In this document: positions 1 through 4,366 of the stretch, one piece after another | How positions within the stretch are numbered: position 1 is the stretch's first letter | How the letters are laid out: each line of letters starts with the position of its first letter | Source of the DNA: Candidatus Woesearchaeota archaeon | Lineage (GTDB): Archaea; Nanobdellota; Nanobdellia; Woesearchaeales; UBA525 | DNA length: 5,233 nt | NCBI GenBank assembly: GCA_013331575.1 | Contig: DUGD01000001.1 | Coordinates: forward strand, 1-5,233 | Direction: 5' to 3' | Made by a program: the position numbers and the translations under genes | The notes under the pieces: generated by a model | Database searches by the model: none | The model's input: the letters and a program-made list of their open reading frames with translations, nothing else | Told to the model about the DNA's origin: nothing

Positions 1-107
1 CAGGAGTGTTTCGAAGGGCGTCCACATCCTCACAGTACACAGGGAAGGAACGTAACTCCCGGCCGGCCGGAGGGACAGCCACAGCCGGGAGCGACAAAGG
101 AAGAACA

Positions 108-206
108 TCATTCGAATGCTGCGGTACGCCTGCGTTCGCGCAGCTCTTTGCGGACGTCCGCGAAGAGCTCACCGCCATACCGAAGATCCATCTCGAACCT
201 CGTCAT
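108..206 (-). CDS. Possible 32-residue small protein
   Basis: A short reading frame beginning MTRFEMDLRYGG and ending RTAAFE, then TGA. I do not recognise it. It is too short for a known domain; it is highly charged, and its second half (roughly residues 13-27) could form a basic amphipathic helix (ELFADVRKELRERRR). The case for expression is the 5' context on the minus strand: a TATA box at 249-255 gives a predicted start of transcription near 225, and an AGAGGTGGT stretch at 211-219 is a good Shine-Dalgarno a few bases before the ATG. The gene lies divergent from the membrane-protein gene at 391. The middle of the frame is also a near-perfect 28-bp palindrome (142-169), so the stretch may instead matter as DNA or RNA structure. 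Promoter and ribosome site are seen; translation is inferred. Confidence 0.45.
   Translation of the reverse strand: MTRFEMDLRYGGELFADVRKELRERRRTAAFE
142..169. repeat. 28-bp near-perfect palindrome
   Basis: Two 14-base arms, AGCTCTTTGCGGAC and its reverse complement, meet without a spacer at 155/156. Only one of the 14 pairs fails (T149 against G162; a G-U pair in plus-strand RNA). It lies inside the small minus-strand reading frame. It could be a binding site for a dimeric regulator, a strong hairpin in a transcript, or a by-product of coding sequence. Confidence 0.8.
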
Positions 207-248
207 GATCACCACCTCTTCGTCCAGAAAGAACGGCAACGCAGTGCG

Positions 249-255
249 TTTATAA
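249..255 (-). promoter_or_regulatory. TATA box for the small gene at 108-206
   Basis: TTATAAA on the minus strand, about 43-49 bases upstream of the ATG at 206. Archaeal transcription normally starts about 25 bases downstream of the box centre, so the leader would be about 20 bases and would contain the Shine-Dalgarno at 211-219. The same bases read TTTATAA on the plus strand, but that would give a leader of more than 100 bases for the gene at 391. Confidence 0.5.
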
Positions 256-356
256 GTCGGTTTGGAAGATGACGTCAAGAGCAGTTATCCGCAACGCTTA
301 AAAGACGCGCGCGGGCTTGTCGACGAAAGATCGACGGTGACGACCGGCGCAAAAGA

Positions 357-363
357 CTTAAGA
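357..363 (+). promoter_or_regulatory. Weak TATA-like element before the membrane-protein gene
   Basis: CTTAAGA preceded by the purine-rich AAAAGA (a BRE-like position) sits about 30 bases before the ATG at 391, which would give a near-leaderless transcript. The match to an archaeal TATA box is poor. TTAAAAG at 298-304 is an alternative with a leader of about 60-65 bases. Confidence 0.3.
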
Positions 364-390
364 GCGAGCGCTCACACCAGAGGCGGAACG

Positions 391-1035
391 ATGAGCCACA
401 CACTCGTACCGACGTATTTCATCAAGGTCGACCTCGCGACGAACGTCATCTTCTTCCTCGTGACGCTCTTCGTCGCGACGGTCGCGTACCGCCACTACCG
501 CTTCGCGAAAAGAGAGCACCATCTGCTCTTCAGCACCGGATTCCTTCTCATCTCGCTCGCGCACCTCGTGCTGCTCACGACGGACATCCTCGTCCTGACA
601 GGACCTCCGACGTTTACGGTCAACGCGCTCCTCGCGATCGCGGACATGGTGACGATCGCATCGATCCTCTACGCGATCTCCTTCCTCTCGGGTCTCGTGC
701 TGCTCCTCATCATCTATCTCGACATCAAAGACCACGCGGTGCGGCTGCTCCTCACGATCATGGCACTCTTCGGCGTGCTCGCAAGCAATAACCTGCGGAG
801 CATGTTCTACCTGCTCGTCGCGGTTCTCCTGCTCTTCATCCTGTACCGCCTCGTCCTGAACGCGCTCACGCTCGAGAAAACCCGTGCATGGATCGTCGTC
901 GCGGCGTTTACGTTCATCTTCATCGGCGAGATCATGCTGAGCCTGATCTTCCTCTCAGAAGGATTCCACATCGCCGCAGATATCGCGACGCTCGGGGGCT
1001 ACCTCCTGCTGCTCGGGAGTCAGGTGAGAACGTGA
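391..1035 (+). CDS. Seven-helix-like integral membrane protein, probable sensor partner
   Basis: A 214-residue, almost entirely hydrophobic protein that I cannot assign to a named family. Likely membrane segments are at about residues 17-36, 45-69, 77-99 (perhaps continuing to 112), 116-132, 138-158, 166-188 and 195-212, giving roughly seven passes with very short loops and no soluble domain. A basic loop (YRHYRFAKRE, 33-42) between helices 1 and 2 probably faces the cytoplasm. This layout resembles the sensory seven-helix modules found in front of archaeal and bacterial kinases, but here it stands alone. I chose ATG 391 because it follows GAGGCGG at 380-386; the frame stays open upstream to 262, but those extra residues are polar and uncharacteristic. 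Its TGA overlaps the GTG start of the winged-helix gene, so translation is likely coupled and the two probably work together, for example the membrane protein controlling the regulator. Transport or anchoring roles remain possible. Confidence 0.8.
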   Translation: MSHTLVPTYFIKVDLATNVIFFLVTLFVATVAYRHYRFAKREHHLLFSTGFLLISLAHLVLLTTDILVLTGPPTFTVNALLAIADMVTIASILYAISFLSGLVLLLIIYLDIKDHAVRLLLTIMALFGVLASNNLRSMFYLLVAVLLLFILYRLVLNALTLEKTRAWIVVAAFTFIFIGEIMLSLIFLSEGFHIAADIATLGGYLLLLGSQVRT

Positions 1036-1298
1036 AGAGGAGCCGTGTCGAGATGCTCCACGACATGCTCGAGGCGATCCAGGCGAAAGGCGGGCAGATC
1101 AAGCCGACGCATCTCCTCTACAAGGCGAACCTCTCGCACGATGCGCTCAAGCGGTATGTCCAGGAGCTCACTGACGGCGGGCTCGTCGAGTTCCGCGAGA
1201 CGAAAAGAGGGAAGGTCTACGCGCTCACGGATAAAGGCTACGACTTTCTCTCCCAATACAAGCAGTTCCGGGAGTTCTCGGAATCGTTCGGTATCTGA
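1032..1298 (+). CDS. Small winged-helix DNA-binding protein (HTH_45/Sso10a-like)
   Basis: An 88-residue cytoplasmic protein that fits the archaeal winged-helix family typified by Pfam HTH_45 and Sso10a-like proteins. Order: opening helix RSRVEMLHDMLEAIQ (3-17), a GG turn, the family-typical stretch HLLYKANLSHDALKRYVQEL (27-46) forming the helix-turn-helix with the recognition helix, then GGLVEF and a wing that includes KRGKVYALTDKG (58-69), and a final helix (70-82). Helix plus wing would bind DNA, probably as a dimer. The GTG start overlaps the preceding TGA (GTGA), with AGGTGA at 1022-1027 as ribosome site; an internal ATG at 1053 would cut into the first helix. The coupling to the membrane-protein gene suggests a regulator responding to a membrane state. 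The protein ends in a short tail without the long coiled coil of Sso10a itself. Target genes are unknown. Confidence 0.85.
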   Translation: MKRSRVEMLHDMLEAIQAKGGQIKPTHLLYKANLSHDALKRYVQELTDGGLVEFRETKRGKVYALTDKGYDFLSQYKQFREFSESFGI

Positions 1299-1318
1299 AG
1301 CGGTGACGTGCGAAATAA

Positions 1319-1342
1319 GGGCTGGATTCTTCTACTGAGCCC
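1319..1342 (+). terminator. Weak hairpin after the winged-helix gene
   Basis: GGGCT (1319-1323) can pair with AGCCC (1338-1342) across a 14-base pyrimidine-rich loop, about 20 bases after the stop codon. There is no T-run directly after it, so a role in ending transcription is only a possibility. Confidence 0.2.
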
Positions 1343-1355
1343 GTCCCTCGAAATA

Positions 1356-1363
1356 TTTATATA
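1356..1363 (+). promoter_or_regulatory. Strong archaeal TATA box for the small coiled-coil gene
   Basis: TTTATATA preceded by CGAAA, a plausible BRE. It predicts a transcription start near 1386-1390 and a leader of about 30 bases before the ATG at 1417. It is among the best promoter matches in the window and separates this gene from the membrane-protein/regulator pair. Confidence 0.75.
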
Positions 1364-1416
1364 GTGCCCGTGCAGCGTACGCACTGGACGAACGGTCCGA
1401 TGAAGGGGTGGAGACT

Positions 1417-1623
1417 ATGGCACTGGACACGGCGATTCTCGCAATCATCGTAGGCACGCTCGCGGCGATCATCTACGCGCTGCGCATCCTCGTGCTGCTC
1501 GAGCGCCGCATCGCGCGCATCGACAAGCACATCGAGATGATGGCTGAGAAGATCGTGATCGAGGAGAAACACGTCTTCCAGGAAGAGCAGAAGATCGAGA
1601 AGATGGTCAAGAGACGACGATAG
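1417..1623 (+). CDS. 68-residue one-helix membrane protein with coiled-coil tail
   Basis: A small protein of unknown function. Residues 4-28 form a single hydrophobic membrane helix (ILAIIVGTLAAIIYALRILVLL lies in this stretch), followed directly by a charged, heptad-like helix (ERRIARIDKHIEMMAEKI, then EEKHVFQEEQKIEKMVKRRR) that should be a cytoplasmic coiled coil. The positive C-terminus fits a cytoplasmic tail. Such proteins often form oligomers or tether partners at the membrane, but no specific role can be read here. I chose ATG 1417, preceded by GGTG at 1407-1410; an in-frame GTG at 1408 would add only three residues. It has its own TATA box and a T-run terminator, so it is probably a single-gene transcript. 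A copy of 39 bases from the coiled-coil part recurs at 1986-2024. Confidence 0.8.
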   Translation: MALDTAILAIIVGTLAAIIYALRILVLLERRIARIDKHIEMMAEKIVIEEKHVFQEEQKIEKMVKRRR

Positions 1624-1635
1624 GCCTTCTCATCG

Positions 1636-1664
1636 TTACTTTTTTTCTTCACCTTTTCTTTTAA
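1636..1664 (+). terminator. T-rich terminator after the coiled-coil gene
   Basis: Starting 13 bases after the stop codon, a run of seven T (1640-1646) is followed by TTC and CCTTTTCTTTTAA. Consecutive T-runs downstream of a stop are the usual signal for archaeal RNA polymerase to terminate, without need for a hairpin. Confidence 0.7.
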
Positions 1665-1922
1665 TCGTTCTCAACGTCATGGTTTAACGGCTGCCTTGGC
1701 CGGGCTTTGGTCTTCGTGCATCGCAAACGCATAACTCGCTAACGCAGGTGCAAGCGGGAGACGCACTCTGGCCGCAGCCGAAACGAGTAACGAAGAGTAG
1801 TAGTCAAAGGTTGATGCGCCGCAGTCGAAGTCGACGAATTACGAGATGTAGTTGACTTTCTGGAGGAACGCCTCCACTCTTACCGCAGCTGGACGACGAG
1901 AAGGAGTAGTTGACTACGTCAA
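1665..1922. other. Gene-free, probably decayed stretch
   Basis: No intact gene is supported here. Frames are short and interrupted. Three degenerate direct repeats fall in this stretch. One plus-strand frame (about 1815-1913) reads like the end of a helical protein (DELRDVVDFLEERLHSY) but has a stop just upstream and no start codon. A small hairpin, GGAGG/CCTCC with an AACG loop, lies at 1862-1875. Together with the gene fragments immediately to the right, this suggests gene remnants rather than a regulatory region. Confidence 0.5.
1772..1914 (+). repeat. Three degenerate direct repeats
   Basis: Three units each begin with CCGCAG and end in GTAGTNGTC or GTAGTTGAC, with an ACGA-containing middle: 1772-1805, 1819-1856 and 1883-1914. 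Units are 32-38 bases and start 47 and 64 bases apart, so the spacing is irregular and the units have diverged. They are too unequal for a CRISPR array. Confidence 0.35.
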
Positions 1923-1986
1923 TCACTGCACTAGTTCCTCAAGCAATAATTTCTTTGCGTTAAGAATCTGCAAACGAGCAGATATG
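1923..1986 (-). pseudogene. Frameshifted 3' fragment of a second hjc gene
   Basis: The minus strand here encodes HICSFADS, then after a one-base insertion KKLLLEELVQ and a TGA. The intact hjc at 2574-2960 ends in YVCSLADS-ERK-GLLFEELVR and a stop. Order, spacing and stop position match; about 38 of 59 aligned bases are identical, with many differences at synonymous third positions (for example GAG-GAG against GAG-GAA and CTG against TTA). The fragment is therefore a remnant of a diverged, AT-richer hjc homologue rather than a fresh copy of the neighbour. Only the last 20 or so codons survive; upstream on its strand the sequence switches abruptly at 1986 to the coiled-coil gene fragment. A chance match is unlikely given two consecutive peptide blocks in the right order. 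Confidence 0.7.
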
Positions 1987-2024
1987 CGCGCTTTGACAAG
2001 CACATCGCGATGATGGCCGAGAAG
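1986..2024 (+). pseudogene. Internal fragment duplicated from the coiled-coil gene
   Basis: These 39 bases match 1513-1551 inside the small coiled-coil gene: 28 of 30 identical from 1995 to 2024, plus a shared GCGCGC at the left end. Read in the same frame it gives ARFDKHIAMMAEK against ARIDKHIEMMAEK in the intact gene. There is no start codon and the frame upstream is closed by TAA at 1947. After 2024 the similarity stops and, three bases later, the cheD-like gene ends on the other strand. It is a partial, non-functional duplicate; its high identity implies it is younger than the hjc fragment or has been kept by conversion. Confidence 0.8.
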
Positions 2025-2027
2025 AGT

Positions 2028-2489
2028 TCAAGCTCTGTACACACCCACTCTTCCTGTATCGCAATGCAGAAACACTAATCGAGCAGGAGCGCGGCATAGG
2101 TCCTCACCGATGATGGGGATGCCATATTCTTTGAGTTTTGATTTTACGATTGGAGAACACCTCTGTCGTTCACTTGAGATACATCCTTCTCCTGATAGTG
2201 TGGCCTCAAGTTTCGTAAGATCTATGCGTTTCGCATCCTCTAGTCTGCTCAAGAGTGTGCCTATGATGTTTTGGGGTTTTAGCTCTTCAATGTCCTGGTA
2301 TATGCCTGAGATGTGTGCTAATGCTCCTCGTCTTTTTTCGCCATCATACAGAGTTATGGCCAAGCACGTGGCAACACCATCTGTTCCAAGCAAATCTCTT
2401 TCTTCTCCAACTGCGTACTCATCCCAATCAACAAATCTGTAATCTGTATGTGTCGGGTATCTATCGAATGTTTGAAATCTATGTTGCAT
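2028..2489 (-). CDS. cheD-like: CheD-like protein glutamine deamidase (orphan)
   Basis: A 153-residue cytoplasmic protein of the CheD family, enzymes that deamidate glutamine side chains in chemoreceptors through a Cys-His pair. The family pattern is visible: GTDGVATCLAITLYD then GALAHIS (35-61), LEATLSGEG (94-102, replacing the usual glycine-rich AKIFGGA block), KEYGIPIIGEDL (120-131) and RLVFLHCDTGRVGV (137-150). Thr36, Cys42 and His59 keep the 6- and 17-residue spacings of the Thermotoga CheD triad Thr21-Cys27-His44, so it is probably catalytic. The N-terminus is about 15 residues longer than usual and the middle shorter; the usual DLGG is DLCR. No receptor, CheA, CheC or CheY gene is visible, so the substrate may not be a chemoreceptor. 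It is transcribed from its own promoter and appears leaderless. Base and codon use differ from neighbours (8 of 14 arginines are AGA; 26 of 60 bases are G+C at 2281-2340), suggesting transfer. Confidence 0.82.
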   Translation of the reverse strand: MQHRFQTFDRYPTHTDYRFVDWDEYAVGEERDLLGTDGVATCLAITLYDGEKRRGALAHISGIYQDIEELKPQNIIGTLLSRLEDAKRIDLTKLEATLSGEGCISSERQRCSPIVKSKLKEYGIPIIGEDLCRAPARLVFLHCDTGRVGVYRA

Positions 2490-2510
2490 GTTCTTTTGTA
2501 GGCATCTCGA

Positions 2511-2518
2511 TATTTAAA
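2511..2518 (-). promoter_or_regulatory. TATA box of the cheD-like gene (leaderless)
   Basis: TTTAAATA on the minus strand, preceded by the purine-rich AGTAAAG as a BRE. Its near edge is 22 bases from the ATG at 2489, so transcription should begin at or within a few bases of the start codon; no Shine-Dalgarno is present. The gene thus has its own promoter although it lies downstream of hjc on the same strand. Confidence 0.7.
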
Positions 2519-2573
2519 CTTTACTATTTTAACTACTTAATAATGATTACAAAGTTCCAACGAAGGTACGCGT

Positions 2574-2960
2574 CTACCGCACCAACTCCTCGAAGAGCAG
2601 GCCCTTTCTCTCTGAATCTGCGAGCGAACAGACATAGCTTGCATTAGTTGGTCGCAGGTCCTCGAGCGCGATGAAGCGCCACGGTTTGCGGAAGAAACGC
2701 ACCGCCACCCACGCCTCGCAACCAAAGCGCGTGCAGAACGCCTGGAGGTCCTCTATCTCTTGCTTCGTGAAGTACTTCGCGTCGGCGGTCGTGATCTTCG
2801 CCTCGATGGCGAGTTTTCGCGCGGCGTTGCCGGCAATGACGTCAGGCACAGGATAGCTCACGGAGCCGGATCCTGCCGCGCGGAACGCCGCCCATCCCGC
2901 GCCCCAGAATCTATGCACGAGATCGCGTTCGCTTTGCGATCCTCTGCTTTTCGTCGACAT
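2574..2960 (-). CDS. hjc: Holliday junction resolvase Hjc
   Basis: A 128-residue member of the archaeal Hjc family, a metal-dependent homodimeric nuclease that cuts four-way DNA junctions during recombination and fork repair. The family landmarks are all there: SQSERDLV with Glu11-Arg12, the FRAAGSGS segment with Arg27, PDVIA with Asp40, IEAK with Glu53 and Lys55 (the PD-(D/E)xK core), then the YFTKQEIEDLQAFCTRFG helix (63-80) near the dimer interface. Length is normal for the family. ATG 2960 follows GAGG at 2969-2972 with an eight-base gap. The gene is divergent from the histone gene and 84 bases upstream of the cheD-like gene, which has a separate promoter. A frameshifted fragment of a second hjc 3' end lies at 1923-1986. 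Confidence 0.95.
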   Translation of the reverse strand: MSTKSRGSQSERDLVHRFWGAGWAAFRAAGSGSVSYPVPDVIAGNAARKLAIEAKITTADAKYFTKQEIEDLQAFCTRFGCEAWVAVRFFRKPWRFIALEDLRPTNASYVCSLADSERKGLLFEELVR

Positions 2961-3041
2961 GGTGGGATCCTCGTGTTCAATGATGCTGTGCTAGGCCACA
3001 ACAATGACCTCTGTTGCCTGAGTATCCCCTCTCTTTCACAT

Positions 3042-3050
3042 CTTTAAAAA
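3042..3050 (-). promoter_or_regulatory. Candidate TATA box for hjc
   Basis: TTTTTAAAG on the minus strand. Starting about 25 bases downstream it would give a leader of about 60 bases that includes the GAGG ribosome site at 2969-2972. The element also reads CTTTAAAAA on the plus strand, but the histone has a better placed box. Confidence 0.4.
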
Positions 3051-3153
3051 GGTGCGGCGTGTTTGTCCAGTGAATTCAACGTTCAAAAACGACTTGTTTC
3101 AGCAATTAGAGATGTTTATCGACAGATTTTCCTGCGCGGTGTCAACAGCACAT

Positions 3154-3161
3154 TTTTATAC
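3154..3161 (+). promoter_or_regulatory. TATA box for the histone-mscS cluster
   Basis: TTTTTATA, whose centre is about 30 bases before the ATG at 3188. Transcription would start around 3183-3187, giving a leaderless or nearly leaderless histone message. No other good promoter lies between here and 4678. Confidence 0.65.
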
Positions 3162-3187
3162 TCCCGGCGTCCACTTCTCCGCTGGTG

Positions 3188-3409
3188 ATGGTGTTGGTGT
3201 CGCGTAAAGTACTCTCTCTCGCAGCGATGGAAGAGCTGCTGCGCCGCGCCGGTGCGGACCGTGTCAGCGAAGACGCGAAGGAAGCGTTGCGCGACGCGCT
3301 CGAGGAACGCGCCTACGAGCTTGGCAAACGCGCCAACACGTTCTCGGCGCATGCGAAACGCAAGACCGTGCGCGGCGTCGACATACAGCTCGCGAGCAAG
3401 CACGAATGA
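3188..3409 (+). CDS. Archaeal histone
   Basis: A 73-residue histone-fold protein that wraps DNA as dimers or larger oligomers. Helix 1 includes MEELLRRAGADRVS (14-27; the conserved AGA-RVS turn), helix 2 spans about 28-53 (EDAKEALRDALEERAYELGKRA within it), then HAKRKTVRGVDIQLA (55-69) holds the DNA-contacting RKT loop and the start of helix 3 with Asp65, whose family equivalent pairs with an arginine. The usual HAGRKT reads HAKRKT (Lys57). The N-terminus is a few residues longer and more basic than in methanogen histones, where a proline-containing ELP segment is common. ATG 3188 fits the TATA spacing; GTG at 3185 or 3191 could serve instead. It is followed 11 bases later by mscS and is probably co-transcribed with it. 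Confidence 0.95.
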   Translation: MVLVSRKVLSLAAMEELLRRAGADRVSEDAKEALRDALEERAYELGKRANTFSAHAKRKTVRGVDIQLASKHE

Positions 3410-3420
3410 CACGATACTAG

Positions 3421-4353
3421 ATGGGTGAGATGATGAAAGACGCCGCACTACGACGGGAACGGTTCAAGAAAGCGCTGCAGGAGCAGTTCGAGCAGATGCG
3501 CGTGCTCAAGCGCAAAGTCTCGAACCGATCGGTGCTCCTCTTTGCAGCGATATTCATCATCGTGGAGCTCCTGGTCTTCGGGAGCGAGACCGGATGGATA
3601 TCATTGCCTATCGGTATCGCGTCCAGCTGGCATCTCATCGTCGTCATATCGCTCGCGTTTCTCGTCGCGAGCATTCTGGTGCACATCGCGAATTTCATTC
3701 TCTTCAAGGCGCTCAAGGACGAGTTCGAGGTGGAGATGCGACTGTTCTATTCCAAGTTCTGGGGATTCGTGTTCTACCTCGCGGCCGGCATCTTCGCGCT
3801 CAATCAACTAGGATTCCGTCAGGAGAATATCACTATCTTCGCGGGCTTCATCGCGACCGGTTTCGCGCTATCGATGCGCGAGGTCATCCTGTCGTACATC
3901 ATATGGACGATACTCCTCTTCAAGCATCCGTTCCGCATCGGCGACATTATCAAGATCGGGGACGACGAGGGGTTGGTCGAGCACATCGGCACGTTCTACG
4001 TGAAACTCAGCGACGGCAGCGGGGACCCTGAGCGGTGTACCCGCATCCCAACGAAGCAGTTCCTCGAGAAACCGATCCAGAACTACGGGACGGCAGATTT
4101 CCTCGAGCAATTCCGTATAACGATGCCGATCGATGCCGATGCCCAGGATGTGCTCGGGAAGACTATCGACATTGTGCGGGCCGAGAGTGGTTCGAAAGAG
4201 AATGTCATGGTCAATCTCGAGGCCGATGCGTTGGGCGCCGTCAGGATGGTCATCGTCTACTATGTCGTATTCGAGAAGCGTCGCGCGGTGCGGACGAAGA
4301 TACTTGCCAAGGTCACAGCACTCTTGGCGCCGAAGAAAAAGAAGAACTCATGA
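3421..4353 (+). CDS. mscS-like: MscS-family mechanosensitive channel
   Basis: A 310-residue membrane channel of the small-conductance mechanosensitive family, which opens under membrane tension and releases solutes on osmotic downshock. A charged N-terminal helix (1-35) is followed by membrane segments at about 37-54, 70-95 and 113-130. The pore helix TIFAGFIATGFALSMREVIL (138-157), rich in Gly and Ala as in MscS TM3, leads through a second helical half to PFRIGD (170-175) and the beta domain with DEGLVEHIG (182-190) and RIPTKQFLEKPIQNYG (208-223, matching the IPN motif region). An alpha/beta vestibule domain follows, ending in a lysine-rich tail. Three N-terminal membrane segments plus the pore helix and a length near E. 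coli MscS are typical. ATG 3421 has no clear ribosome site; ATG 3433, just after GGTGAG, is a possible start that loses four residues. Confidence 0.93.
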   Translation: MGEMMKDAALRRERFKKALQEQFEQMRVLKRKVSNRSVLLFAAIFIIVELLVFGSETGWISLPIGIASSWHLIVVISLAFLVASILVHIANFILFKALKDEFEVEMRLFYSKFWGFVFYLAAGIFALNQLGFRQENITIFAGFIATGFALSMREVILSYIIWTILLFKHPFRIGDIIKIGDDEGLVEHIGTFYVKLSDGSGDPERCTRIPTKQFLEKPIQNYGTADFLEQFRITMPIDADAQDVLGKTIDIVRAESGSKENVMVNLEADALGAVRMVIVYYVVFEKRRAVRTKILAKVTALLAPKKKKNS

Positions 4354-4366
4354 TGGCGGTCCGCAC

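Noticed and set aside
2..55. Possible tail of a plus-strand gene entering from the left (ends HILTVHREGT, stop)
   Set aside because: Only 17 codons are visible and none form a recognisable motif. A minus-strand ATG at 25-27 reading leftward is equally possible, so neither is called.
6..272. 88-residue plus-strand frame
   Set aside because: Polar, low-complexity translation without a ribosome site; it lies opposite the better supported small gene with promoter.
358..735. 125-residue minus-strand frame
   Set aside because: Arg/Glu/Asp-rich shadow of the membrane-protein gene on the other strand.
1772..1914. CRISPR array
   Set aside because: Repeats are degenerate and unequal in length and spacing, and no cas gene is present.
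2110..2442. 110-residue plus-strand frame
   Set aside because: It is antisense to the cheD-like gene, which has clear family motifs and a promoter.
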